64,000 bases of DNA from DATLMR01 sp964615905 (GTDB taxonomy: Bacteria > Acidobacteriota > Blastocatellia > UBA7656), in assembly GCA_964615905.1 (NCBI GenBank), contig CAZTUB010000012.1, positions 62,001 to 126,000 on the forward strand, read 5' to 3'. The number at the start of each line of letters is the position of its first letter. The first letter of the stretch is position 1. Positions 25,352-32,013 of this stretch are shown here, in pieces. The position numbers and the translations under genes were made by a program. The notes beneath the pieces are model-generated. The model ran no database searches, had not been told where the DNA came from, and saw nothing but the letters and a program-made list of their open reading frames with translations.

Positions 25352-26669
25352 TTGAACTGATGGTCGAAGAGACCGACGACAGCATTAGAAAGAGCAGCGC
25401 GTTTGACGGGAGCTGTAAGTTGAAATCGAACATGCTATGGACGAGCATCGCAACCAGCCCCGCGCCGCTTGCGAGCGCCATCGCAGCCATCTGCGGGTCG
25501 CGAGCCTTGACGCCGCGCTTGATCGCGACCATCGTAGCTATGATAAACCACAGCGTCACGATTCCGCCTGCGAGCCCCGTCTCCGCGAGCACCTGTAAAT
25601 AATCGTTATGCGCCGCGTTTACGATGACTGAACCGTCCCCGTCGCTATAGGCCGTGTAAGCGGTCTGAAAAGCTCCGAGCCCGACGCCCAGAACCGGGCT
25701 TGAGCCGAAAAGCTCAAGGGTGTCGCGCCATATCCAGCCTCGGCTTGTAAAGAAAGTTTCACCTTTTCCGGTTTCCGTTGCCCCGGTCAAAGATGTGCTG
25801 CCCGTCACCCGATTGATAACCGGGTCCGGGCCGATCCATATAATCCCAAGCAATACCGCCAGCACTAATCCTGCAACCGCCGCCGAGTCGAATATCGAAA
25901 ACGCCCTCTTGCTGCGTGCGGCTTCAGACTTGAGCCTCGACTTTTTCATCCACAGGCTTGCAATAACGATAAAGCCCATCTCAGCCACAAGGGCCAGCCA
26001 GCCGCCGCGCGACAGCGAGGCAATTATCGCGACAACCATCAACGCGGTGGCGAATGCGTAGAGCAGTCTCGCGTCTCGCTTTACCGCTCCCGTCAAAATC
26101 AACGCCAGCGGAAACGGCGCGAGCATCTCCATATACCCCGCGAAGTGGCTGTGGTTTACGAACGAGCCGAACGGCGAGCCGCCTTGAGTATTGGGCCTGA
26201 TCCAGTAGAAACGACCGTCCCAGGCGAAGTGCTGGACGAGCGCGAATAACGCCATCGCGAAGCCGTAGATTACGAAGAAATTTCCGAGCATCGACAACCG
26301 CTCGCGGGTGTTAAGAAAGTTCGCGGCCACGATAAACAAGGCGAGCAGAAACAGCAGCACCGTTACCGCCGTGCGCGTGGCTTCCGGGTCGCGTGAAAGG
26401 CTCGCGACTTGCCCGCTCGCGCCGCGAAAAGTGAGGCTCTGCGCAAGCCCTATCAAAGCGAGCGCGGCAACCGGCAGCGCCGCGTGCGGAATAGCCAGGG
26501 TGATTCGCCTGTCTATGTAAGATTTGATTAGCCAGAGCGAGACGAGCGCGATAACCGCAAGCTCGAAGACCGCGACCGACCAGGCTTCGACCGTGCCGTA
26601 TGCAAGCGCGGTGAAGGCGACCGTCAAGAGCAGCCCTGTCACTATGGCTTTATCTATCTTTGCGCTCAT
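25332..26669 (-). CDS. O-antigen ligase-like (Wzy_C/WaaL) membrane protein
   Basis: A polytopic membrane protein of 445 residues with about ten or more hydrophobic helices. The large loop and helix around GSFVNHSHFAGYMEMLAPFPLALIL and, later, VLGVGLGAFQTAYTAY and NAAHNDYLQVLAETG match the Wzy_C domain shared by O-antigen ligases and polymerases; the NHSH and HNDYLQ histidines are typical functional sites. It would join or polymerise glycan units at the periplasmic face. It starts four bases inside the upstream TPR gene (ATGA overlap). Confidence 0.88.
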   Translation of the reverse strand: MSAKIDKAIVTGLLLTVAFTALAYGTVEAWSVAVFELAVIALVSLWLIKSYIDRRITLAIPHAALPVAALALIGLAQSLTFRGASGQVASLSRDPEATRTAVTVLLFLLALFIVAANFLNTRERLSMLGNFFVIYGFAMALFALVQHFAWDGRFYWIRPNTQGGSPFGSFVNHSHFAGYMEMLAPFPLALILTGAVKRDARLLYAFATALMVVAIIASLSRGGWLALVAEMGFIVIASLWMKKSRLKSEAARSKRAFSIFDSAAVAGLVLAVLLGIIWIGPDPVINRVTGSTSLTGATETGKGETFFTSRGWIWRDTLELFGSSPVLGVGLGAFQTAYTAYSDGDGSVIVNAAHNDYLQVLAETGLAGGIVTLWFIIATMVAIKRGVKARDPQMAAMALASGAGLVAMLVHSMFDFNLQLPSNALLFLMLSSVSSTISSIVNREP

Positions 26670-27946
26670 AGCCGATCCAGTGTGAAGTCATCCAGCCAGA
26701 CGGTTCCGCGTGTGGGGTCGTCGTAGTCGAATTCCGGTTTGCGCCGAACGGTAATGTACGCGGCAGCGTAGGGGGAGGTGGCGCGCGGCGTTTTGAACTC
26801 AATCGTCACGGGCTGCCACTCATACGACCCCGTGCCGAGCGGCTCGCTTGATGCGATTACGTTCGACGTGGCCGCATCGATAATAACTATGCGCGGGCCG
26901 GAAGGCGTTTCGAACCTGTCGGCTTTTATAAAGAGTTTCAACCTGTATCGCGCGCCTTCCGCGAGCAGCACTGCTTGCTTGATCTCGCCGTCGAGCCTTG
27001 TCGTATCGCGCCCGGCGAAAGCCACTTTCAGCGAGCGATTGCCGCTGTGAGCGTTCCCCGCCTCTATACTTACGCGCGCGTACTCGGTCTGGCTGATGAT
27101 CCAGTCAAACAGCGTAAAATCTTTTCGGCGCTCGGTTTCAAACCCGCCGTTATATATCACGCGGTCATCGCTCTTATCGCCGCCGACAAGGTCAATCCAC
27201 AGATCGCGGGCAGCGGCAGGCTGTCCCGCGCTTACAAGCTCATTCAGAAAAGCAGGCACGCCCGGCAATCGCGCGACCGCGTCTTTACTGATTTGGCCGA
27301 TCACCTCGACTGCCTCTACCGCGCGTTTCTGTTTTAGCAGAAACTGCGCGAGCGTAAACCGCGCTTCAGCCGTGCGGGCGGTCACAAAGTCTACGGCTTC
27401 GAGCCTGCCGCCCGAAGCTCGCCAGACCAGGTCGAGCGTTGCGTGCAGGTTCGCGTGATTGCGGCTGGCCGCTATGCGAAATTCGTCGAGCGCGTCTTTA
27501 AGCCTTCGCTCGCGCAAAAGCAGGTTCGCCAGTCGCCAGTGTGTCTCTGTGTGGTTGGGCGCGAGCGCGAGCGCGGCGCGAAGCGCGTCTTCGGCCTCGC
27601 CCCTGCGCCCGCGCGCCTCTTTGATCGAAGCGAGTATGACGCGGTAGTTGAAATTATAAGGCGACAACCGCACCGCTTCGAGCGCGTGAGCTTCTGCTGC
27701 TTCGAGGCTTCCGCCGGAGCTTGCCGCCTCGGCAGCGGCAGCGCGTGCGCGGAGGCGAGCAGAGCCCGGAAAATAATTTGAAGCGGCGGCCACAGATTCG
27801 CGGCCGATCTTCAGGCGGCTGTCGGAAAAAGCGCCTGTCACGAATTGCGAAGCCGTCCAGCCTACCGCGAGCGCGCAGACGACGAGCCCGGCAAGCAACA
27901 GGCCGAGCCTCGCCGCGCGTTTTTCCAGGTTCAGGTTGAAGATCAT
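26666..27946 (-). CDS. Membrane-anchored TPR protein with C-terminal carbohydrate-binding-like domain
   Basis: 426 residues with an N-terminal transmembrane helix (LGLLLAGLVVCALAVGWTASQFV). TPR-like repeats follow in residues 60-250 (AEAHALEAVRLSPYNFNYRVIL, AEDALRAALALAPNHTETHWRLANLLL). A C-terminal jelly-roll-like domain begins at NGGFETERRKDFTLFDWII and ends GTVWLDDFTLDRL, resembling galactose-binding or CBM4/9 folds. The combination suits an assembly or glycan-binding partner for the ligase encoded immediately downstream with overlapping codons. It is the first gene of the exopolysaccharide operon. Confidence 0.75.
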   Translation of the reverse strand: MIFNLNLEKRAARLGLLLAGLVVCALAVGWTASQFVTGAFSDSRLKIGRESVAAASNYFPGSARLRARAAAAEAASSGGSLEAAEAHALEAVRLSPYNFNYRVILASIKEARGRRGEAEDALRAALALAPNHTETHWRLANLLLRERRLKDALDEFRIAASRNHANLHATLDLVWRASGGRLEAVDFVTARTAEARFTLAQFLLKQKRAVEAVEVIGQISKDAVARLPGVPAFLNELVSAGQPAAARDLWIDLVGGDKSDDRVIYNGGFETERRKDFTLFDWIISQTEYARVSIEAGNAHSGNRSLKVAFAGRDTTRLDGEIKQAVLLAEGARYRLKLFIKADRFETPSGPRIVIIDAATSNVIASSEPLGTGSYEWQPVTIEFKTPRATSPYAAAYITVRRKPEFDYDDPTRGTVWLDDFTLDRL

Positions 27947-27949
27947 AAA

Positions 27950-28150
27950 GGCAAAAGAGCAGGCTGCGCCCTCAAAACAATAAACCCGTAAGGGAAGCCG
28001 GTCGAACCGGCAGCTCGGATTTGCCGGAATACCTTTCCCGGCCTGTCCGATAGTTTATGAACTCGGGGCTATGACAATCAGGCTTTTCGTATTCTGGGGA
28101 ATTAGAGAAACCGGAAGCCTGTGGGGGTGGCTTCAATGCTGAAATTTGGG
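27950..28150 (-). promoter_or_regulatory. Candidate structured 5' leader of the exopolysaccharide operon
   Basis: The stretch upstream of the gene at 27946 contains several hairpins when read on the minus strand: GCCGGTTCGACCGGC (plus 27997-28011), a seven-pair stem GCCGG/CCGGC around plus 28023-28042, and GAAGCC/GGCTTC near plus 28110-28131. The density of stems suggests a regulatory RNA leader. It does not match a riboswitch class I can name. The 275 bases hold no gene. Confidence 0.35.
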
Positions 28151-28220
28151 AGCGCCGAAAGCATACTTGCGCCCGGCATCCTTGTCAATCTTCCAGGAAG
28201 CGATCAGCGGCAGGCGGTCG

Positions 28221-28646
28221 TTATTCTCTCGTAAGCGATCTTGCCGCCAGATAAGCGTCGAGCGGCGACAGCAACACTATTATCAACCATACGGGTATCG
28301 AGATGAGAAGAAAGATCAGTTTTCTCGCCATTAGACCCGTGAAGTCTGCGACAGGGCTTGTTGAAATATTTGCCAGCGCCGCCTGAACAAGCGGCCCCGA
28401 AACCGGGCGGTAAAAGTCAGGCTGCGCACTCGCAGCCGAAAACTCGGACGTTGTGTAAGGTGAGGTCGGGCCTCCTGCGCTCGCCGTTGCGGATGCTTTA
28501 GAAAAGCTCTTATCGTCGGTTAAGGGTTCAACACTGGCCTGGCACGCCCCACACCAGCGGCAGAACCGGTCACGTTCGAGCAACCCGCCACTACAAGAGC
28601 AACATGTTTTAACGGCCACGGTTTCTGCCTGGTGTATGTCTATCAT
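28221..28646 (-). CDS. Zinc-ribbon protein with C-terminal transmembrane helix
   Basis: A small protein of 141 residues. The N-terminus carries a double CxxC zinc ribbon (CCSCSGGLLERDRFCRWCGACQ), then a Ser/Ala/Pro-rich low-complexity linker, then one hydrophobic helix near the C-terminus (LIFLLISIPVWLIIVLLSP). A purine-rich AAGGGG lies 11 bases before the ATG. Such ribbon-linker-membrane proteins are common in this lineage and have no defined function. It lies upstream of the exopolysaccharide operon on the same strand. Confidence 0.65.
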   Translation of the reverse strand: MIDIHQAETVAVKTCCSCSGGLLERDRFCRWCGACQASVEPLTDDKSFSKASATASAGGPTSPYTTSEFSAASAQPDFYRPVSGPLVQAALANISTSPVADFTGLMARKLIFLLISIPVWLIIVLLSPLDAYLAARSLTRE

Positions 28647-28915
28647 GATCTCGTTACCCCTTCAAATTCTAAGAGCACAGGCTGATCGATCACCTTGCAA
28701 TGTCGGTGCCACGGGCTAACTGCTAGCAGACGCGGGAATTTACAGAAAAAACCGACGATATCGTGTACTTCCCTAGACGAAGGGGTGCAGCAAAATCATT
28801 GACAATGGAGGCTTCGCACAAAAAGCCGTTCCCGCAAAGAACTCTCTGCGGGCTTTAAGAATAACCCCGGCTATCAGGGCTTTTACCCCCGCCTAAGATA
28901 ATAGATTCCCGCTCA
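28647..28915. other. Intergenic stretch before the TPR array
   Basis: No gene is supported here. A small inverted repeat (CCCGCA at 28831, TGCGGG at 28847) lies about 60 bases before the first array promoter, followed on the minus strand by a T-rich stretch. It could end minus-strand transcription leaving the array. Confidence 0.35.
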
Positions 28916-28990
28916 AAATATCATGTCATTGCATCTCACTTTTTCTGTGATATATTGCACACCGATATTTAGCCGCCACGAGTGCAGTAA
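28916..28990 (+). promoter_or_regulatory. Array promoter 1 plus conserved leader element
   Basis: TTGCAT (28929-28934), a 16-base spacer and TATATT (28951-28956) form a sigma-70 type promoter facing the first TPR gene. AAATATCAT (28916-28924) precedes the -35 and ATTTAGCCGCCACGAGTG follows from 28967, roughly at the start of the RNA. All these parts recur in the same order in units 2 and 3. Transcription from here would be antisense to the complete small gene at 29014-29232 before reaching the TPR start. Confidence 0.7.
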
Positions 28991-29013
28991 GTTTGCCGAG
29001 TTTTGATAGGACT

Positions 29014-29232
29014 TTAGTCTCTAACGCTAAACCAAATTGCGAATGCCTCTAGCACAGTCATTATTTCGAGAGTCTGGCGTTGAGGGGTTTCCTCATCTTC
29101 CAAGACAAGTCCCTGATAATGCGAAGCGGGGTCGTTGCAATCGCACCACCGGCCGCCGGCCAGTGTGTGCCCCGCAAGCACAGGAAAGGCTAAACACAAG
29201 ATGAGTAAACAAACCGATACGAGTCTTTTCAT
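29014..29232 (-). CDS. Small secreted CDC/SHYQ protein, unit 1
   Basis: A 72-residue protein with a classical signal peptide (MKRLVSVCLLILCLAFPVLAG) and a short mature part. The mature part holds the family core WCDCNDPASHYQ, an acidic LVLEDEE stretch and a hydrophobic amphipathic C-terminus (VLEAFAIWFSVRD). The ATG follows a perfect AGGAGG seven bases upstream. By hand alignment 44 of 72 residues are identical to unit 2, and differences in the core codons are mostly synonymous on this strand, which shows protein-level selection. It overlaps the TPR gene head-to-head by 32 bp. I recognise no known family; a secreted signal, ligand or partner of the TPR protein is a hypothesis. Confidence 0.85.
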   Translation of the reverse strand: MKRLVSVCLLILCLAFPVLAGHTLAGGRWCDCNDPASHYQGLVLEDEETPQRQTLEIMTVLEAFAIWFSVRD

Positions 29233-30178
29233 ACATCCTCCTATAGCAGTACAGGCTGGATTGTATCAGCAGTTGATTTATGGCATATCCAGTTATGAGC
29301 AACTAGGAAACCGGATCATAAAAGAGATCAAAGCCGCTCATGCCTTCCGGCAAGTGGACGCCGTGCGCGATCTTTCCAGACTGCTCATCAATATACCCGT
29401 TAAAGAATACCAACTGATAGCGCAGTATTATTTAGTGTGGTGCAGGTGCAGAGAGTTTGAATATCCTGCTACGGTCTTAGAACAGATTATCGAACAGACG
29501 CGGACCTATAAAACGAAAGCGTTATTCTCTCGCGGGGCGTTAGAAGGGTTTAAGGGGAACACCGAAACGGCATTGTACTTCTACAAAGAGGCTCTAAAAA
29601 CATCGCCTACAGTCTCAGAATACATAGACTTGTCGCGCACAATCGCGGCCTTGAAATCGCAGGAAGGGTTCCATAGATCGGCCCTGAAAGACCTGGAGAA
29701 CCTTATCCCGATCATTGGGCACGCAGAGCCACGCCTGTATTACGATTTGCTCAACTCGTATGCGGTTGAACTAAACGAAGTAGGCCGCTTGCAAGAGGCC
29801 AGGAACGTTTCGGCGCTGGCTATAGCGTCGCCATTTGGCCCGTATTATCCAGAGTGGCAAGAGACTTACTCGGAAGTGAATCAAAGGCTTCGCAAGCGGC
29901 GGTCAACAGTTGCTGTCTCTATGCCTAAGCCTGAGCCTGAGATTGAGAGCACACCTGAGCCTGAGCCGGTGAAAGAGCCGAACACGGCAAAGATACTCAA
30001 GTTCCCTCAGCCAAAGGCAGAGTTGTATAACGGCATGAAGGTTCCTGCGCTTACGCCTATTCAATGGCTTGCCGTCATGTTGAAGATAAAGTTCGGAGAG
30101 TTTATCCCGGACGCAGACAACGAGATAGAGCGCTTCTGCTCGGCCTATCTTGACCTGGTAGTAAATTTTTATGAGTAG
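29201..30178 (+). CDS. TPR-like helical repeat protein, unit 1
   Basis: A protein of 325 residues from the ATG at 29201, chosen because an ATG occurs at the same place in all three units; the frame is open further upstream without support. It has no signal peptide, so it is cytosolic. The first 230 residues are helix pairs of TPR type (LYQQLIYGISSYEQLGNRIIKEIK; TALYFYKEALKTSPTVSEYIDLSRTIAAL; PRLYYDLLNSYAVELNEVGRLQEARNVSALAIASPFG). Then come a conserved RRSTVAV motif, a Pro/Glu linker, KILKFPQ and a C-terminal helical module (ALTPIQWLAVMLKIKF). There is no DNA-binding domain at the N-terminus, unlike most RRNPP regulators. Its role is unknown; peptide sensing is an inference from the paired secreted gene. 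Confidence 0.8.
   Translation: MSKQTDTSLFIHPPIAVQAGLYQQLIYGISSYEQLGNRIIKEIKAAHAFRQVDAVRDLSRLLINIPVKEYQLIAQYYLVWCRCREFEYPATVLEQIIEQTRTYKTKALFSRGALEGFKGNTETALYFYKEALKTSPTVSEYIDLSRTIAALKSQEGFHRSALKDLENLIPIIGHAEPRLYYDLLNSYAVELNEVGRLQEARNVSALAIASPFGPYYPEWQETYSEVNQRLRKRRSTVAVSMPKPEPEIESTPEPEPVKEPNTAKILKFPQPKAELYNGMKVPALTPIQWLAVMLKIKFGEFIPDADNEIERFCSAYLDLVVNFYE
29260..29268 (-). promoter_or_regulatory. Extended -10 for the small gene, unit 1
   Basis: On the minus strand these bases read TGATACAAT, an extended -10 (TGnTACAAT), about 28 bases upstream of the ATG at 29232. The same motif is at the same place in all three units. On the plus strand it encodes the conserved Leu-Tyr-Gln of the TPR protein. 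No good -35 is seen. Confidence 0.45.
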
Positions 30179-30318
30179 AGCGGCCGAAGCAAGCCGCGAT
30201 ACTTCGCCCAAGGCTCCGTAAAAAAGTCCCTGGCCCGCACAAAAACTCTTCTCCACCGCCCGTTTGTTTAGGATTCAAAGCAGTATAAGGTTTGCTTAAA
30301 ATAATACCCTCTTTGCCT

Positions 30319-30395
30319 AAATATCATGCCCCTTGTATACTGCCGGTTCTGTAATATAATGCACACCGATATTTAGCCGCCACGAGTGCAGCAAA
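30319..30395 (+). promoter_or_regulatory. Array promoter 2 plus conserved leader element
   Basis: TTGTAT (30333-30338), a 16-base spacer and the perfect -10 TATAAT (30355-30360). AAATATCAT (30319-30327) lies upstream and ATTTAGCCGCCACGAGTG starts at 30371. It is the closest to consensus of the three array promoters and drives the second TPR gene across the antisense of the second small gene. Confidence 0.75.
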
Positions 30396-30417
30396 TTTGC
30401 CGAGTTTAATAAAGAGC

Positions 30418-30636
30418 TTAGGCCCTTATACTAAGCCAAAACGCGAACGCATTTAGCACGGTCACTATTTCGGGAGTCTCGTGATCATGTATATTTTCAT
30501 CTTCCAGGACCAAACATTGATAATGCGAGGCCGGGTCGTTACAGTCGCACCATCCAAACCCTGGGATTTTATGATCTCCCAGGGCAGGAAAGGACAATAG
30601 GAGAATGATCGTACAAACAGCCACAAATCGTTTCAT
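30418..30636 (-). CDS. Small secreted CDC/SHYQ protein, unit 2
   Basis: A 72-residue paralogue of the unit 1 protein. It has a signal peptide (MKRFVAVCTIILLLSFPALG), the core WCDCNDPASHYQ identical to unit 1, the acidic LVLEDEN segment and the hydrophobic end VLNAFAFWLSIRA. An AGGAGG site lies six bases before the ATG. The middle acidic-to-C-terminal linker (ENIHDHETPEI) is the most variable part, which is what one would expect if it or the tail carries specificity. It overlaps its TPR gene by the same 32 bp as in unit 1. Confidence 0.85.
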   Translation of the reverse strand: MKRFVAVCTIILLLSFPALGDHKIPGFGWCDCNDPASHYQCLVLEDENIHDHETPEIVTVLNAFAFWLSIRA

Positions 30637-31594
30637 AGTTCCTCCTAGCAGTAAACAGGAGCGATTGTACCAGGAGTTACTAAAGGGTTTCGTTTACTAC
30701 GATCATTTAGGCGACAGGCTGATTCATCTTGCGGAACAGGCACGCGTGTTTACGCAATTCGATGCGCTATCGGAAGTAGCTCTCATCCTTTCCAATTTGC
30801 CAATAGAACGCTATCGAATAATAGGGCAATACTATCTGGCGCTAAGTATCTGCCGTGATGGGCGAGGAAACTTAGAGGAAGCTGCTCCAATTTTTGAGAT
30901 GGTAACGAGTGATGCGCCTTTGAGATACAGAGCGGAAGCTATGCTTTCTCTTTCCGCCATTTCCTGGGTCAGACAAGAGTCGGATGAAGCGGCCAGGCAT
31001 TATCTGGAAGTTACTAAGTTCGGACATTTCAGCACGACTATAAAAGCTCTCAAAGCTATTGCGTTATTGAAAGGCAAAGAAGGCTATCACCAGTCGGCCT
31101 TAGACGATCTTCGGAAGCTATACCCGATGTTCAAGCTTGCTTCACCGCATGCATATTTCGATTTCCTTAACTCGTATGCGTTGGAATTGAGCGAGACAGC
31201 ACAACTACAAGAAGCTAAGAATATCGCAACCCTTGTTTGTAACTCCCCGTTCGGACCTTACGAGACAGCCTGGCAGAAGACATTATCGGGAATAAACCAG
31301 AAGCTATATAAGAGCCGTTCTACCGTTTCCGTAGCTATCCCTAAGCCTCAGCCGGAGCCGGTGGCCGAGCCTGTTGCTGAGCCGGAGCCTGAAACAAGCA
31401 TGGCCAGGGTCATCAAATTCCCGAAGGCTAAAGCCGTCGAGTTTCAGGGCGTGGAAGTGCCGACGCTCACACCCATTGAGTGGCTCGCCGTATTGCTCAA
31501 GACTATGTTCAGGGGCAGGGTGACCGACGAAGAGATAAATCGCCTCTGCACGGTCTATTTTGAGCTGATACAGAATTGGGATTCTCAGCAATAA
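30605..31594 (+). CDS. TPR-like helical repeat protein, unit 2
   Basis: A 329-residue paralogue of the unit 1 TPR protein. AGGAG is almost adjacent to the ATG, and a more distant purine-rich GGAAAGGA lies before it. The helical repeats are conserved (RLYQELLKGFVYYDHLGDRLI, APIFEMVTSDAPLRYRAEAMLSLSAIS, SPHAYFDFLNSYALELSETAQLQEAKNIATL), as are SRSTVSVAIPKP, a Pro/Glu linker, RVIKFPK and the C-terminal module LTPIEWLAVLLKTMFRGRVTDEEINRLC. It is cytosolic, with no signal or membrane segment. The strongest divergence from unit 1 is in the first half of the repeats, the likely ligand surface. Confidence 0.8.
   Translation: MIVQTATNRFIVPPSSKQERLYQELLKGFVYYDHLGDRLIHLAEQARVFTQFDALSEVALILSNLPIERYRIIGQYYLALSICRDGRGNLEEAAPIFEMVTSDAPLRYRAEAMLSLSAISWVRQESDEAARHYLEVTKFGHFSTTIKALKAIALLKGKEGYHQSALDDLRKLYPMFKLASPHAYFDFLNSYALELSETAQLQEAKNIATLVCNSPFGPYETAWQKTLSGINQKLYKSRSTVSVAIPKPQPEPVAEPVAEPEPETSMARVIKFPKAKAVEFQGVEVPTLTPIEWLAVLLKTMFRGRVTDEEINRLCTVYFELIQNWDSQQ
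30664..30672 (-). promoter_or_regulatory. Extended -10 for the small gene, unit 2
   Basis: The minus strand reads TGGTACAAT, the equivalent of the unit 1 and unit 3 extended -10 elements, about 28 bases before the ATG at 30636. The plus strand codes Leu-Tyr-Gln of the TPR protein here. Confidence 0.45.
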
Positions 31595-31673
31595 CTGCCC
31601 GCCTTCAACCCCTTATTCTAAACCCGGACCGCGTGCGTCTCAGCCGTGCCTAGAATATTGCGCATCTCGCCTA

Positions 31674-31755
31674 AAATATCATCTCATTTGCAACTGTCGT
31701 AATCTGTAGTACAATCGCCCGGTTACACAGATATTTAGCCGCCACGAGTGCGGCA
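31674..31755 (+). promoter_or_regulatory. Array promoter 3 plus conserved leader element
   Basis: TTGCAA (31688-31693), a 16-base spacer and TACAAT (31710-31715), with AAATATCAT at 31674-31682 and ATTTAGCCGCCACGAGTG from 31733. The distance from the -10 to the leader element is seven bases longer than in units 1 and 2. In this copy the leader element can form a perfect 5-bp stem (GCCGC/GCGGC) around CACGAGT. Confidence 0.7.
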
Positions 31756-31779
31756 GTATTTCAGGTTGTTTTCTGCGAA

Positions 31780-32013
31780 CTAGAGTCTAATTCTCAGTAG
31801 TGTCGAGAGAGCGTTTAGATAAAGCCGTAGCTCGCTGATCTCTGTGTCCGAATTATGCTGAACTTCTTCCTCGCCATCTTCTATCCGCAGCCCTTGATAA
31901 TGCGACATAGGATCGTCACAATCGCACAAGCCGTATCCCGGTCGGGCATGTTCGCCGAAGACGGGAAGGGACAAACAGATAATGATTGAACCGACAGCCA
32001 ACAGTCTTTTCAT
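31780..32013 (-). CDS. Small secreted CDC/SHYQ protein, unit 3
   Basis: The 77-residue, most divergent member. It has a signal peptide (MKRLLAVGSIIICLSLPVFG), the core LCDCDDPMSHYQGL, an acidic RIEDGEEE stretch with a five-residue insertion, and a hydrophobic-basic end LYLNALSTLLRIRL. AAAGGAG lies seven bases before the ATG at 32013. The two Cys and SHYQ are kept while Trp is replaced by Leu, which marks the likely structural core. The overlap with its TPR gene is again 32 bp. Confidence 0.8.
   Translation of the reverse strand: MKRLLAVGSIIICLSLPVFGEHARPGYGLCDCDDPMSHYQGLRIEDGEEEVQHNSDTEISELRLYLNALSTLLRIRL

Noticed and set aside
27985..28045. A cobalamin riboswitch, suggested by GGGAAGCCGGT...ACCGGC on the plus strand
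   Set aside because: The conserved downstream core (CCCGCNACTGT) is missing and no plus-strand gene follows; only generic stems remain.
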